A DNA stretch of 15,294 nucleotides from assembly GCF_039822285.1 (NCBI RefSeq), contig NZ_JBAJEY010000010.1, positions 1-15,294 on the forward strand, in the 5' to 3' direction. This stretch comes from Thiofaba sp039822285 (GTDB taxonomy: Bacteria; Pseudomonadota; Gammaproteobacteria; Halothiobacillales; Halothiobacillaceae). Of the stretch, positions 1-15,241 are shown in pieces. Position numbers and translations under genes: made by a program. A model generated the notes under the pieces. That model ran no database searches. It was not told the DNA's origin and saw nothing but the letters and a program-made list of their open reading frames with translations. The first letter of the stretch is position 1. Every line of letters starts with the position of its first letter.

Positions 1-53
1 ATGGTGCCCACGTTCACGTGCGGCTTCTTACGTTCGAATTTTTCCTTAGCCAT
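1..53 (-). CDS. tuf: Elongation factor Tu, 5' end only (cut by window edge)
   Basis: The 17 complete codons visible read MAKEKFERKKPHVNVGT, the standard start of bacterial EF-Tu, the GTPase that delivers aminoacyl-tRNA to the ribosomal A site. The ATG is preceded by an AGAGG Shine-Dalgarno about 10 bases upstream. It follows fusA by 27 bases on the same strand, the usual last position of the str operon, so this copy corresponds to tufA. No terminator separates it from fusA. The rest of the gene lies outside the window. A second EF-Tu gene ends at the other edge of the window, in the same orientation. Confidence 0.95.
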   Translation of the reverse strand, partial: MAKEKFERKKPHVNVGT

Positions 54-80
54 GACTTATGGACCTCTGAATACTTGAAA

Positions 81-2180
<2,100 letters not shown>

Positions 2181-2197
2181 GGATCAGTCCTCGTGCC

Positions 2198-2668
2198 TTA
2201 CCAACGGAAATGAGCGAAGGCCTTGTTGGCCTCGGCCATGCGGTGCGTGTCCTCACGCTTCTTCACCGCAGAACCGCGGTTCTCGGCAGCGTCCATGAGC
2301 TCACCCGCCAGACGGTTCTTCATGTCTTTCTCGCCACGCTTGCGCGCCGCGTCGATGATCCAGCGCATGGCCAGGGAGGTGCGACGGGACGGACGAACCT
2401 CGACCGGCACCTGGTAGGTGGCACCACCCACGCGACGGGACTTGACCTCGACGGCCGGAGCCACGTTATCGAGGGCGCGCTCGAGCAGCTCGACGGCATC
2501 ACCCTTGCCCTTGGCGGTGATGGTGTCGATGGCACCATACATGATGCTCTCGGCGACAGACTTCTTGCCGTCGAGCATGATCATGTTCATGAACTTGGTG
2601 ATCGTGGTGTTCTTGAATTTCGGATCCGGCAGAACCTGACGAACCGGCACTTCACGTCTTCTTGGCAT
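2198..2668 (-). CDS. rpsG: 30S ribosomal protein S7
   Basis: The 156-residue product is S7, the primary 16S rRNA binder that nucleates assembly of the 30S head and lines the E site. The start MPRRREVPVR and the beta-hairpin region RRVGGATYQVPVEV (residues 78-91) are conserved family features, and the length equals that of many gammaproteobacterial S7 proteins. The ATG follows rpsL by only 22 bases, with a short AGGTAG ribosome-binding sequence close to the start. In E. coli S7 represses its operon by binding a long rpsL-rpsG spacer of roughly 100 bases. That spacer is absent here, so control of this type is not evident. fusA starts 17 bases after the stop. Confidence 0.98.
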   Translation of the reverse strand: MPRRREVPVRQVLPDPKFKNTTITKFMNMIMLDGKKSVAESIMYGAIDTITAKGKGDAVELLERALDNVAPAVEVKSRRVGGATYQVPVEVRPSRRTSLAMRWIIDAARKRGEKDMKNRLAGELMDAAENRGSAVKKREDTHRMAEANKAFAHFRW

Positions 2669-2690
2669 GACTGACTACCTAAAACCCTAA

Positions 2691-3065
2691 TTAACCCTTC
2701 GGACGCTTGGCGCCGTACTTGGAACGGCCCTGGCGACGCTTGGCCACACCCTGGCAGTCCAGCGAACCGCGCACGATGTGATAGCGCACACCCGGAAGGT
2801 CCTTCACACGACCGCCGCGGATGAGAACTACGGAGTGTTCCTGAAGGTTGTGACCTTCACCACCGATGTAACCGATGACCTCGTAGCCATTGGTCAGGCG
2901 CACCTTGGCGACCTTACGCAGCGCAGAGTTCGGCTTCTTCGGGGTGGTGGTGTAAACACGCGTGCACACACCGCGACGCTGAGGGCAATTCTGCAGCGCA
3001 GGCACATTGGACTTCTCGCTCACCCGCGTGCGGGGCTTGCGCACCAGCTGGTTGACTGTTGCCAT
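2691..3065 (-). CDS. rpsL: 30S ribosomal protein S12
   Basis: The 124-residue product is S12, which sits at the decoding centre and controls accuracy of codon reading. The conserved loop TTTPKKPNSALRK carries Lys43 and Lys44 (counting Met1), and GGRVKDLPGVRYH carries Lys88 and Asp89, the aspartate that RimO methylthiolates in other bacteria. These are the residues where streptomycin-resistance changes arise. All appear wild type, so streptomycin sensitivity is expected from this gene alone. A GGAG Shine-Dalgarno lies about 10 bases before the ATG. It is the first gene of the str block and is preceded by a strong promoter in the rpoC-rpsL gap. Confidence 0.98.
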   Translation of the reverse strand: MATVNQLVRKPRTRVSEKSNVPALQNCPQRRGVCTRVYTTTPKKPNSALRKVAKVRLTNGYEVIGYIGGEGHNLQEHSVVLIRGGRVKDLPGVRYHIVRGSLDCQGVAKRRQGRSKYGAKRPKG

Positions 3066-3141
3066 CTAAAAATTTCTCCAACAGCAAATGGGTTCAAGCG
3101 GGGCGATAACAAGGCCAGAGCACCGCATTGAAAGGGGCCGG

Positions 3142-3170
3142 ATTCTAGAGATCAAGCCCACGACTGTCAA
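3142..3170 (-). promoter_or_regulatory. Sigma70-type promoter of the str block (rpsL-rpsG-fusA-tuf)
   Basis: Read on the minus strand, the rpoC-rpsL gap contains TTGACA (3165-3170, perfect -35), a 17-base spacer, and TAGAAT (3142-3147, 5 of 6 matches to the -10 consensus). Transcription would begin near 3135, giving a leader of about 70 bases before rpsL. The stretch between the -10 box and the start is CCGGCCCC, the GC-rich discriminator typical of promoters repressed by ppGpp/DksA. The str genes can therefore be transcribed independently of rpoBC. Stringent control is inference from the discriminator. Confidence 0.88.
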
Positions 3171-3196
3171 TGGCCGCTTAACGCCCCCGTCGGTTT

Positions 3197-7408
<4,212 letters not shown>

Positions 7409-7434
7409 GGCGAATCTCTCAAAAATGCAGCGAG

Positions 7435-7461
7435 GGACGGTGCGTCATGCGCGCACCGCCC
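7435..7461 (-). promoter_or_regulatory. Hairpin in the rpoB-rpoC spacer
   Basis: In the transcript, a 10-base-pair stem (GGGCGGTGCG with CGCACCGTCC, one G-U pair) closes a 7-base loop midway between the rpoB stop and the rpoC start. A TTTTT run occurs only about 9 bases after the stem, so it is a poor terminator. It could stabilise or set a processing point in the mRNA between the two genes. The stem is seen directly; function is inferred. Confidence 0.55.
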
Positions 7462-7473
7462 AGGCGGGGTCGA

Positions 7474-11562
<4,089 letters not shown>

Positions 11563-11693
11563 CGGATTTCCTCTGAGGAAACAGTATTTACTGACGCGGA
11601 GCGTCATCTAGAACCACAGTAGACTGTCGACATGTCTCACCACCGCGCGGTGCCTGGGACATCGCAACAGGCCACTGGAAGCCCATCAAGCGG
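11563..11693 (-). promoter_or_regulatory. rpoB 5' leader rich in small palindromes
   Basis: The roughly 130 bases between the attenuator and the rpoB ATG hold no gene. They contain a series of short inverted repeats: CACCGCGCGGTG (11641-11652), acagtagactgt (11616-11627), tgacgc/gcgtca (11592-11606), cagtatttactg (11582-11593) and tttcctctgaggaaa (11567-11581). The last one includes the rpoB Shine-Dalgarno GAGGA, so pairing would hide the ribosome-binding site. No convincing sigma70 promoter was found in this stretch. The repeats are visible; a role in setting rpoB translation is inference. Confidence 0.45.
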
Positions 11694-11722
11694 AAAAAGG
11701 CCGGCGGCCATCGCCGCCAGCC
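11694..11722 (-). terminator. Intrinsic terminator/attenuator between rplL and rpoB
   Basis: The transcript has GGCTGGCGGC, loop GATG, then GCCGCCGGCC (10 pairs with one wobble), followed immediately by TTTTT (11694-11698 on the plus strand). This is a textbook intrinsic terminator. Because rpoB and rpoC have no obvious other promoter, it is probably partial, matching the known attenuator between rplL and rpoB in E. coli that lets only a fraction of polymerases continue. This would keep L7/L12 made in excess over the polymerase subunits. Confidence 0.85.
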
Positions 11723-11727
11723 GGATA

Positions 11728-11753
11728 CCCGTGTTTCGCAAGGCGAAAGCGGG
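11728..11753 (-). promoter_or_regulatory. Second hairpin just after rplL
   Basis: Five bases after the rplL stop the transcript can form CCCG-C-TTTCGC, loop CTT, GCGAAA-CA-CGGG, a 10-pair stem with a small internal loop. It sits 5 bases before the terminator stem, making a tandem pair. In E. coli the rplL-rpoB spacer carries an RNase III cleavage structure; this hairpin is a candidate equivalent or a 3'-end protector for the ribosomal protein mRNA. Function is inferred. Confidence 0.55.
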
Positions 11754-11758
11754 ATCGA

Positions 11759-12139
11759 TTACTTGAGCTCGACCTTGGCACCGGCCTCTTCGAGCTTCTT
11801 CTTCATGGCCTCGGCATCGGCCTTGGCAACACCTTCCTTCACGGTGGAGGGGGCGCCTTCAACCAGGTCCTTGGCCTCTTTCAGGCCCAGGCCGGTGATT
11901 TCGCGCACGGCCTTGATCACGTTGACCTTGTTGTCGCCGAAGCTGGTCATGACCACGTCGAACTCAGTCTTCTCTTCAGCGGCCGGAGCGGCAGCGCCTG
12001 CAGCCGGAGCGGCGGCAACGGCGACCGCGGCAGCGGCGGATACGCCGAACTTCTCTTCCATCGCGGAGATCAGATCAACGATCTCCAGGACGGTCATGTT
12101 GGAGATAGCCTCCAGAATGTCTTCTTTGTTGATTGCCAT
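11759..12139 (-). CDS. rplL: 50S ribosomal protein L7/L12 (stalk)
   Basis: The 126-residue product is the ribosomal stalk protein present in several copies per ribosome, which recruits and stimulates translational GTPases such as the EF-G and EF-Tu encoded nearby. The N-terminal dimerisation/L10-binding domain is residues 1-32, the flexible Ala/Pro-rich hinge is roughly 33-55 (SAAAAVAVAAAPAAG and onward), and the C-terminal factor-binding domain is 57-126, with KAVREITGLGLKEAKDLVE as the conserved helix region. A TAGGT ribosome-binding sequence lies 8 bases before the ATG. It follows rplJ by 45 bases and is followed by two hairpins and an attenuator. Confidence 0.98.
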   Translation of the reverse strand: MAINKEDILEAISNMTVLEIVDLISAMEEKFGVSAAAAVAVAAAPAAGAAAPAAEEKTEFDVVMTSFGDNKVNVIKAVREITGLGLKEAKDLVEGAPSTVKEGVAKADAEAMKKKLEEAGAKVELK

Positions 12140-12184
12140 GGTTGTGTACCTAAAAGCGAAAGGATTGTTAAAAAGCCGTAAGTC

Positions 12185-12712
12185 TTACGCCGCTTGCTTC
12201 TGATCGCGGATGGCGGCAACGGTGCGGACCAGCTTGCCCGGAACCTCGTTGAGGGTACGGACGAACTTGGCAACCGGGGCCTGCATGACAGACATGAGCA
12301 TGCTGATGGCCTGGTCGCGGGTCGGCAGGTTGGCCACGCGATCGATCTCGGATGCAGCGATGAGCTGGCCACTGAGGGCGACGAGCTTCACTTTCAGCTT
12401 GTCGTTCTCCTTGGCCGCATCGCGCATCAGGCGTGCTGCAGCACCCGGATCCTCCATCGAGAACGCGAGCACGAGGGGACCTACCATCCCGTCGGCCATG
12501 CACTCGAATTCGGTACCGCGCACCGCGATGCGGGCGAGCGTGTTCTTCACCACGCGCAGGTAAACACCCTCTTTACGGGCCTTCACGCGCAGCGCGGTCA
12601 GTTGCTCGACCGTCATGCCACGATATTCCGCCGCAACGGCGGAATAAGCTTTGGCGGCGACTTCGGCTACTTCAGCGACGACAGCCTGTTTCTGATCGAA
12701 CGTCAGTGCCAT
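12185..12712 (-). CDS. rplJ: 50S ribosomal protein L10
   Basis: The 175-residue product anchors the L7/L12 dimers to 23S rRNA. Residues 1-130 form the RNA-binding domain (with YLRVVKNTLARIAV at 51-64), and the C-terminal helical tail from about 134 is the L12 docking spine. Translation could be extended upstream in frame by 20 codons, but MALTFDQKQA matches homologues and a GAGG Shine-Dalgarno sits 8 bases before this ATG. The 239-base gap upstream carries the L10 autoregulatory leader, so L10-L12 complex is expected to repress this gene and, by coupling, rplL. Confidence 0.97.
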   Translation of the reverse strand: MALTFDQKQAVVAEVAEVAAKAYSAVAAEYRGMTVEQLTALRVKARKEGVYLRVVKNTLARIAVRGTEFECMADGMVGPLVLAFSMEDPGAAARLMRDAAKENDKLKVKLVALSGQLIAASEIDRVANLPTRDQAISMLMSVMQAPVAKFVRTLNEVPGKLVRTVAAIRDQKQAA

Positions 12713-12730
12713 TGAAATAACCTCGGATCG

Positions 12731-12750
12731 CATGCCCCAAGGGACATGCA
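12731..12750 (-). promoter_or_regulatory. Hairpin just upstream of the rplJ ribosome-binding site
   Basis: The transcript reads GCATGTCC, loop CTTG, GGGCATGC: 8 pairs including one G-U, ending 6 bases before the GAGG Shine-Dalgarno. It belongs to the distal part of the rplJ leader. It could hold the ribosome-binding site open in the active state or be swapped out when L10 binds; this is inference. Confidence 0.5.
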
Positions 12751-12828
12751 TCGCCTCGAACCGGGACGCCACCAGAGACTGGATGGCATCCCGCCCTTAC
12801 GGTGTCACACCAGGCAGAAATTCCTGGG

Positions 12829-12914
12829 CCTCACCGTCTGCGCAGGCAGGATTAAGCACTCGGAGACCTCATGCACCTGCGGTCTTGGACGCAACCGGGT
12901 AGCCCCGGCAGCCC
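12829..12914 (-). promoter_or_regulatory. L10 leader (L10-L12 binding autoregulatory RNA) for rplJ-rplL
   Basis: Read on the minus strand, the segment contains GACCGCAGGTGC (12873-12884), GCTTAATCCTGCC, and GCAGACGGTGAGG (ending at 12829). These are near-identical in order and sequence to the E. coli rplJ leader core, where CCGCAGG pairs with CCUGCG beside a kinked internal loop bound by L10(L12)4. A preceding GCCGGGG-CTA-CCCGG hairpin (about 12895-12909) matches the upstream helix of the E. coli leader in position. Downstream are further small hairpins (CCAGG/CCTGG, GGTGT/ACACC) before the rplJ start. Recognition is from remembered family sequence, not a covariance search. Confidence 0.85.
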
Positions 12915-12921
12915 AAACGGT

Positions 12922-12945
12922 GCGGAGCGGCATTCCCCGCCCCGC
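12922..12945 (-). promoter_or_regulatory. GC-rich hairpin after the rplA stop
   Basis: Beginning 6 bases after the rplA stop, the transcript forms GCGGGGCGG, loop GGAATG, CCGCTCCGC: 9 pairs with one G-U. It is followed by ACCGTTTGGG, without a true U-run, so it is not a good intrinsic terminator. It sits between the L11-L1 unit and the L10 leader, a place where a processing site or 3'-end stabiliser would separate the two feedback units. Confidence 0.55.
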
Positions 12946-12951
12946 GGCGCA

Positions 12952-13647
12952 TCAGCCCGCCAGGCTGGCCTGATCCACCATCAGGCCCGGGCCCATGGTG
13001 GTGGAAACGGTGATGCGCTTCATGTAGATACCCTTGGCCGCGGAAGGCTTGGCCTTGTTCAGGTCCGCGATCAGGGCGTTCAGGTTCTCGAGCAGGGCCT
13101 CCTCATCGAAGCTGACCTTGCCGATGGTGCAATGGATGATACCGGCCTTGTCGGTACGGTAACGCACCTGACCGGCCTTGGCGTTGCGCACGGCGGCAGC
13201 CGGATCCATCGACACGGTACCCACCTTCGGGTTCGGCATCAGGCCACGGGGACCGAGGATCTGACCGAGCTGACCGACGATACGCATGGCATCCGGCGTG
13301 GCGATGACCACGTCGAAATCCATGTTGCCCGCCTTGATGGACTCCGCGAGATCCTCGAAACCGACGATCTCGGCGCCAGCGGCCTTGGCCGCCTCGGCGT
13401 TGGCGCCCTGGGCGAACACCGCCACGCGCACACTCTTGCCGGTGCCGCGCGGCAGCACGGTGGAACCACGCACGACCTGGTCGGAGCGACGCGGATCAAC
13501 GCCCAGATTGACGGCCACATCCACGGACTCGACGAACTTGGAGGTCGCCAGTTCCTTCAGCAGGCTGAAGGCCTCCTTGACCGGATAGGCGCGCGCTGCG
13601 TCGACCTTTTCACGGATGGCTTTTTGACGCTTGGTGAGCTTGGCCAT
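12952..13647 (-). CDS. rplA: 50S ribosomal protein L1
   Basis: The 231-residue product forms the mobile L1 arm at the ribosomal E site that helps release deacylated tRNA. The signature LGPRGLMPNPKVGT lies at residues 131-144 and the C-terminal domain returns with KGIYMKRITVSTTMGPG at 205-221. Length is close to the 234 residues of E. coli. Its ATG overlaps the rplK stop as TAATG, with GGAGGG inside the last codons of rplK as Shine-Dalgarno, so the two genes are translationally coupled. L1 is the known repressor of the L11-L1 mRNA, and a candidate target lies upstream of rplK. Confidence 0.98.
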   Translation of the reverse strand: MAKLTKRQKAIREKVDAARAYPVKEAFSLLKELATSKFVESVDVAVNLGVDPRRSDQVVRGSTVLPRGTGKSVRVAVFAQGANAEAAKAAGAEIVGFEDLAESIKAGNMDFDVVIATPDAMRIVGQLGQILGPRGLMPNPKVGTVSMDPAAAVRNAKAGQVRYRTDKAGIIHCTIGKVSFDEEALLENLNALIADLNKAKPSAAKGIYMKRITVSTTMGPGLMVDQASLAG

Positions 13648-14078
13648 TACACGCCCTCCACATTCAGACCCATGCTCTTCGCACTGCCAGCGATGGTGCG
13701 CACGGCGGCGTCCATGTCAGCGGCAGTGAGGTCCGGCATCTTGGTCTTGGCAATTTCTTCGAGCTGGGCACGGGTGATGGTGCCAACCTTCTTGGTGTTC
13801 GGATTGCTCGAACCACTCTGGATACCCACCGCCTTCTTGATCAGCACAGTGGCCGGCGGGGTCTTGGTGATGAAGGTGAAGCTCTTGTCGCTGTACACGG
13901 TGATGACCACCGGCAGCGGCAGACCGGGCTCCACGCCCTGAGTGGCGGCATTGAACTCCTTACAGAAGCCCATGATATTGACGCCGTGCTGACCCAGGGC
14001 CGGGCCGATCGGGGGACTCGGGTTGGCCTGACCGGCCTTGACCTGCAGCTTGATGTAAGCTTGGACTTTCTTAGCCAT
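13647..14078 (-). CDS. rplK: 50S ribosomal protein L11
   Basis: The 143-residue product binds the GTPase-associated region of 23S rRNA at the stalk base and, in other bacteria, is needed for RelA activation. The N-terminal domain contains the proline-rich thiostrepton-site helix NPSPPIGPALGQHGVN (residues 19-34), a TKTPP hinge (71-75), and a C-terminal RNA-binding domain (76-143) ending in GSAKSMGLNVEGV. Length and MAKKVQAYIKLQV start are standard. An AGAG sequence precedes the ATG. The gene lies 49 bases after nusG and its stop overlaps the start of rplA by one base. Confidence 0.98.
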   Translation of the reverse strand: MAKKVQAYIKLQVKAGQANPSPPIGPALGQHGVNIMGFCKEFNAATQGVEPGLPLPVVITVYSDKSFTFITKTPPATVLIKKAVGIQSGSSNPNTKKVGTITRAQLEEIAKTKMPDLTAADMDAAVRTIAGSAKSMGLNVEGV

Positions 14079-14092
14079 GTTTCACTCTCTTT

Positions 14093-14118
14093 GGGTGCAA
14101 ACGCCCAACGGGCTCCCC
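14093..14118 (-). promoter_or_regulatory. Possible L1-binding mRNA site in the rplK leader
   Basis: In the nusG-rplK spacer the transcript reads GGGGA, GCCC-GTT-GGGC, then GTTTGCACCC. This folds as an inner 4-pair hairpin, an asymmetric internal loop and an outer GGG/CCC stem, ending just before the rplK ribosome-binding site. L1 is known to repress rplK-rplA by binding an mRNA structure here that mimics its 23S rRNA site, and the shape fits. The assignment rests on location and fold only. Confidence 0.5.
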
Positions 14119-14127
14119 TGTTGACGA

Positions 14128-14661
14128 TCAGACCTTCTCGACCTGACCGAACTCCAGCTCCACCGGGGTGGAGCGTCCAAAAATACTCACAGCGACACGG
14201 AGGCGGCTCTTTTCGTAATCGACCTCTTCGACGGTGCCATTGAAATCATTGAACGGCCCCTCACAGATGCGGACCATCTCACCGACCTCGAACAGGACCT
14301 TCGGACGCGGCTTCTCGGCCCCTTCGCGCATCCGACTGAGGATGGCCTCCGCCTCCTTGTCGCTGATGGGCGCAGGGCGATCCGGGGTACCGCCAATGAA
14401 GCCCAGCACCCGCGGCACGGAACGCACCAGATGCCAGGCCTCGTCATTCATGTCGATCTGCACCAGCACGTAGCCGGGGAAGAACTTGCGCTCGCTCTTG
14501 CGACGCACGCCATCGCGCATCTCGACCACTTCTTCGGAAGGCACGAGGATCTCGCCGAAGCGATCCTGCATGCCATCACGCTGAATGCGCTCCTCGAGCG
14601 CACGCTTGACCGCATTCTCATACTGAGAAAAGGTCTGGACCACGTACCAGCGCATGGCCAT
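14128..14661 (-). CDS. nusG: Transcription elongation/antitermination factor NusG
   Basis: The 177-residue product binds the polymerase clamp (beta' encoded nearby), reduces pausing, and links polymerase to Rho or to ribosomal S10. The NGN domain spans about residues 3-118, starting MRWYVVQTFSQYENAVKRAL and including KFFPGYVLVQ (59-68). The KOW domain spans 123-177, with FEVGEMVRICEGPFNDFNG at 124-142. Length matches the E. coli protein (181). The first ATG is preferred over the second, two codons later, because an AGGGGGG Shine-Dalgarno in the end of secE lies 8 bases before it. It starts 4 bases after the secE stop, so the two are tightly coupled. Confidence 0.98.
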   Translation of the reverse strand: MAMRWYVVQTFSQYENAVKRALEERIQRDGMQDRFGEILVPSEEVVEMRDGVRRKSERKFFPGYVLVQIDMNDEAWHLVRSVPRVLGFIGGTPDRPAPISDKEAEAILSRMREGAEKPRPKVLFEVGEMVRICEGPFNDFNGTVEEVDYEKSRLRVAVSIFGRSTPVELEFGQVEKV

Positions 14662-14665
14662 TGAC

Positions 14666-15043
14666 TTAGCCCCCCTGACCCGTGATCAGACGCACCGCCC
14701 AGAACAGCAGCGCATCCACGAGCCACAAAAAGATCCCCACGATCAGCACGAGCACCAGGACCGAGAGCGTAACCTGCAGCGTCTCTTGCCGGGTCGGCCA
14801 CACAACCTTGCGCAGCTCGGTGCGCGCCTCGCGGGAGAAACCAAAAAGACCACGCCCCACCGGAGTCAGCGCCACCAACCCCGCTGCCAGGCCCACAAGA
14901 CCGAGCAGGGCCAGCACACGCCACACCAGCGCAACATGGTCAAACCAATAGAAACCAACCACCCCGACGAGCAGGACAAGGAGCGCGAGCGCGAGCTTGA
15001 TATTGTCCAGCGCTGACGCCGACGCTTCAGTCTTTGCGACCAT
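14666..15043 (-). CDS. secE: Preprotein translocase subunit SecE
   Basis: The 125-residue inner-membrane protein is the essential clamp of the SecYEG channel. It has the three-helix gammaproteobacterial form: membrane segments at about residues 16-34, 38-60 and 91-113. The conserved amphipathic helix and hinge REARTELRKVVWPTRQET (71-88) precede the last helix. The frame stays open upstream through the tRNA gene, but MVAKTEASASALDN is the first plausible start. The preceding AGAAAGCAG is only a weak ribosome-binding site, so start choice is slightly less certain than for neighbours. It lies 49 bases after tRNA-Trp and 4 bases before nusG. Confidence 0.95.
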   Translation of the reverse strand: MVAKTEASASALDNIKLALALLVLLVGVVGFYWFDHVALVWRVLALLGLVGLAAGLVALTPVGRGLFGFSREARTELRKVVWPTRQETLQVTLSVLVLVLIVGIFLWLVDALLFWAVRLITGQGG

Positions 15044-15092
15044 CTGGTACTGCTTTCTATGAAGATGAATCCGGGCACCACCACCGCAAGGG

Positions 15093-15168
15093 TGGCAGGG
15101 CAGGAGGGAATCGAACCCCCAACCTACGGTTTTGGAGACCGTCGCTCTGCCAATTGAGCTACTGCCCT
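15093..15168 (-). tRNA. tRNA-Trp (anticodon CCA)
   Basis: The 76-base gene folds as a complete cloverleaf: acceptor strands AGGGCAG and CTGCCCT pair over 7 bases, discriminator G is followed by an encoded CCA. The D-arm region is TAGCTCAATTGGCAGAGC, the anticodon arm is ACGGT-CTCCAAA-ACCGT with CCA at positions 34-36 (plus-strand 15133-15135), and the T arm contains GGTTCGATTCC. It lies between tuf and secE and, as in other gammaproteobacteria with this order, is probably cut from the same transcript. A small stem (CCACC/GGTGG) just downstream overlaps the CCA end. Confidence 0.98.
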
Positions 15169-15191
15169 GTATCGTGTGCACTTCAACAGGA

Positions 15192-15219
15192 AGCCGGGGA
15201 TCTTAGTCGATCCCCGGCT
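15192..15219 (-). terminator. Terminator-like hairpin between tuf and tRNA-Trp
   Basis: A perfect 11-pair inverted repeat (agccggggatc / gatccccggct, 6-base loop) lies 22 bases after the tuf stop. On the minus strand it is followed by TCCTGTTGAAG, lacking a real U-run, so termination would be weak. It may be a partial terminator or a processing signal that separates the tuf mRNA from tRNA-Trp. Confidence 0.6.
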
Positions 15220-15228
15220 GAAAGACAA
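15200..15228 (-). promoter_or_regulatory. Weak candidate promoter for tRNA-Trp-secE-nusG
   Basis: On the minus strand TTGTCT (15223-15228) and TAAGAT (15200-15205) are separated by exactly 17 bases; each matches the sigma70 boxes at 4 of 6 positions. The -10 box falls in the loop and edge of the hairpin above, so a transcript would start inside its 3' arm and escape that hairpin. Matches are modest and may be chance. Confidence 0.3.
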
Positions 15229-15241
15229 GACTCGAGACGAA

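Noticed and set aside
3171..3196. Possible rpoC terminator
   Set aside because: The bases after the rpoC stop (AAACCGACGGGGGCG...) give no stem longer than a few pairs and no U-run.
11563..11607. A 15-codon upstream extension of RpoB (MTLRVSKYC...)
   Set aside because: Homologues start at the MTYSITEKK position, which has the better Shine-Dalgarno; the extension overlaps leader palindromes.
11609..11632. Possible rpoB promoter around TAGATG in the leader
   Set aside because: The only upstream boxes are TCGACA at a 14-base spacing or ATGTCG at 17 bases; both are poor sigma70 matches.
12713..12772. A 20-codon upstream extension of L10
   Set aside because: It lies in the rplJ leader hairpins, lacks family similarity and would ignore the GAGG ribosome-binding site before MALTFDQ.
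12871..13941. A 356-codon plus-strand open frame over rplA and rplK
   Set aside because: It runs antisense to two complete ribosomal protein genes and has no recognisable domain.
15044..15181. An N-terminal extension of SecE through the tRNA-Trp gene
   Set aside because: The frame is open, but the extension is antisense-free tRNA sequence translated by chance and includes no SecE-like residues; the internal ATG gives a normal-length SecE.
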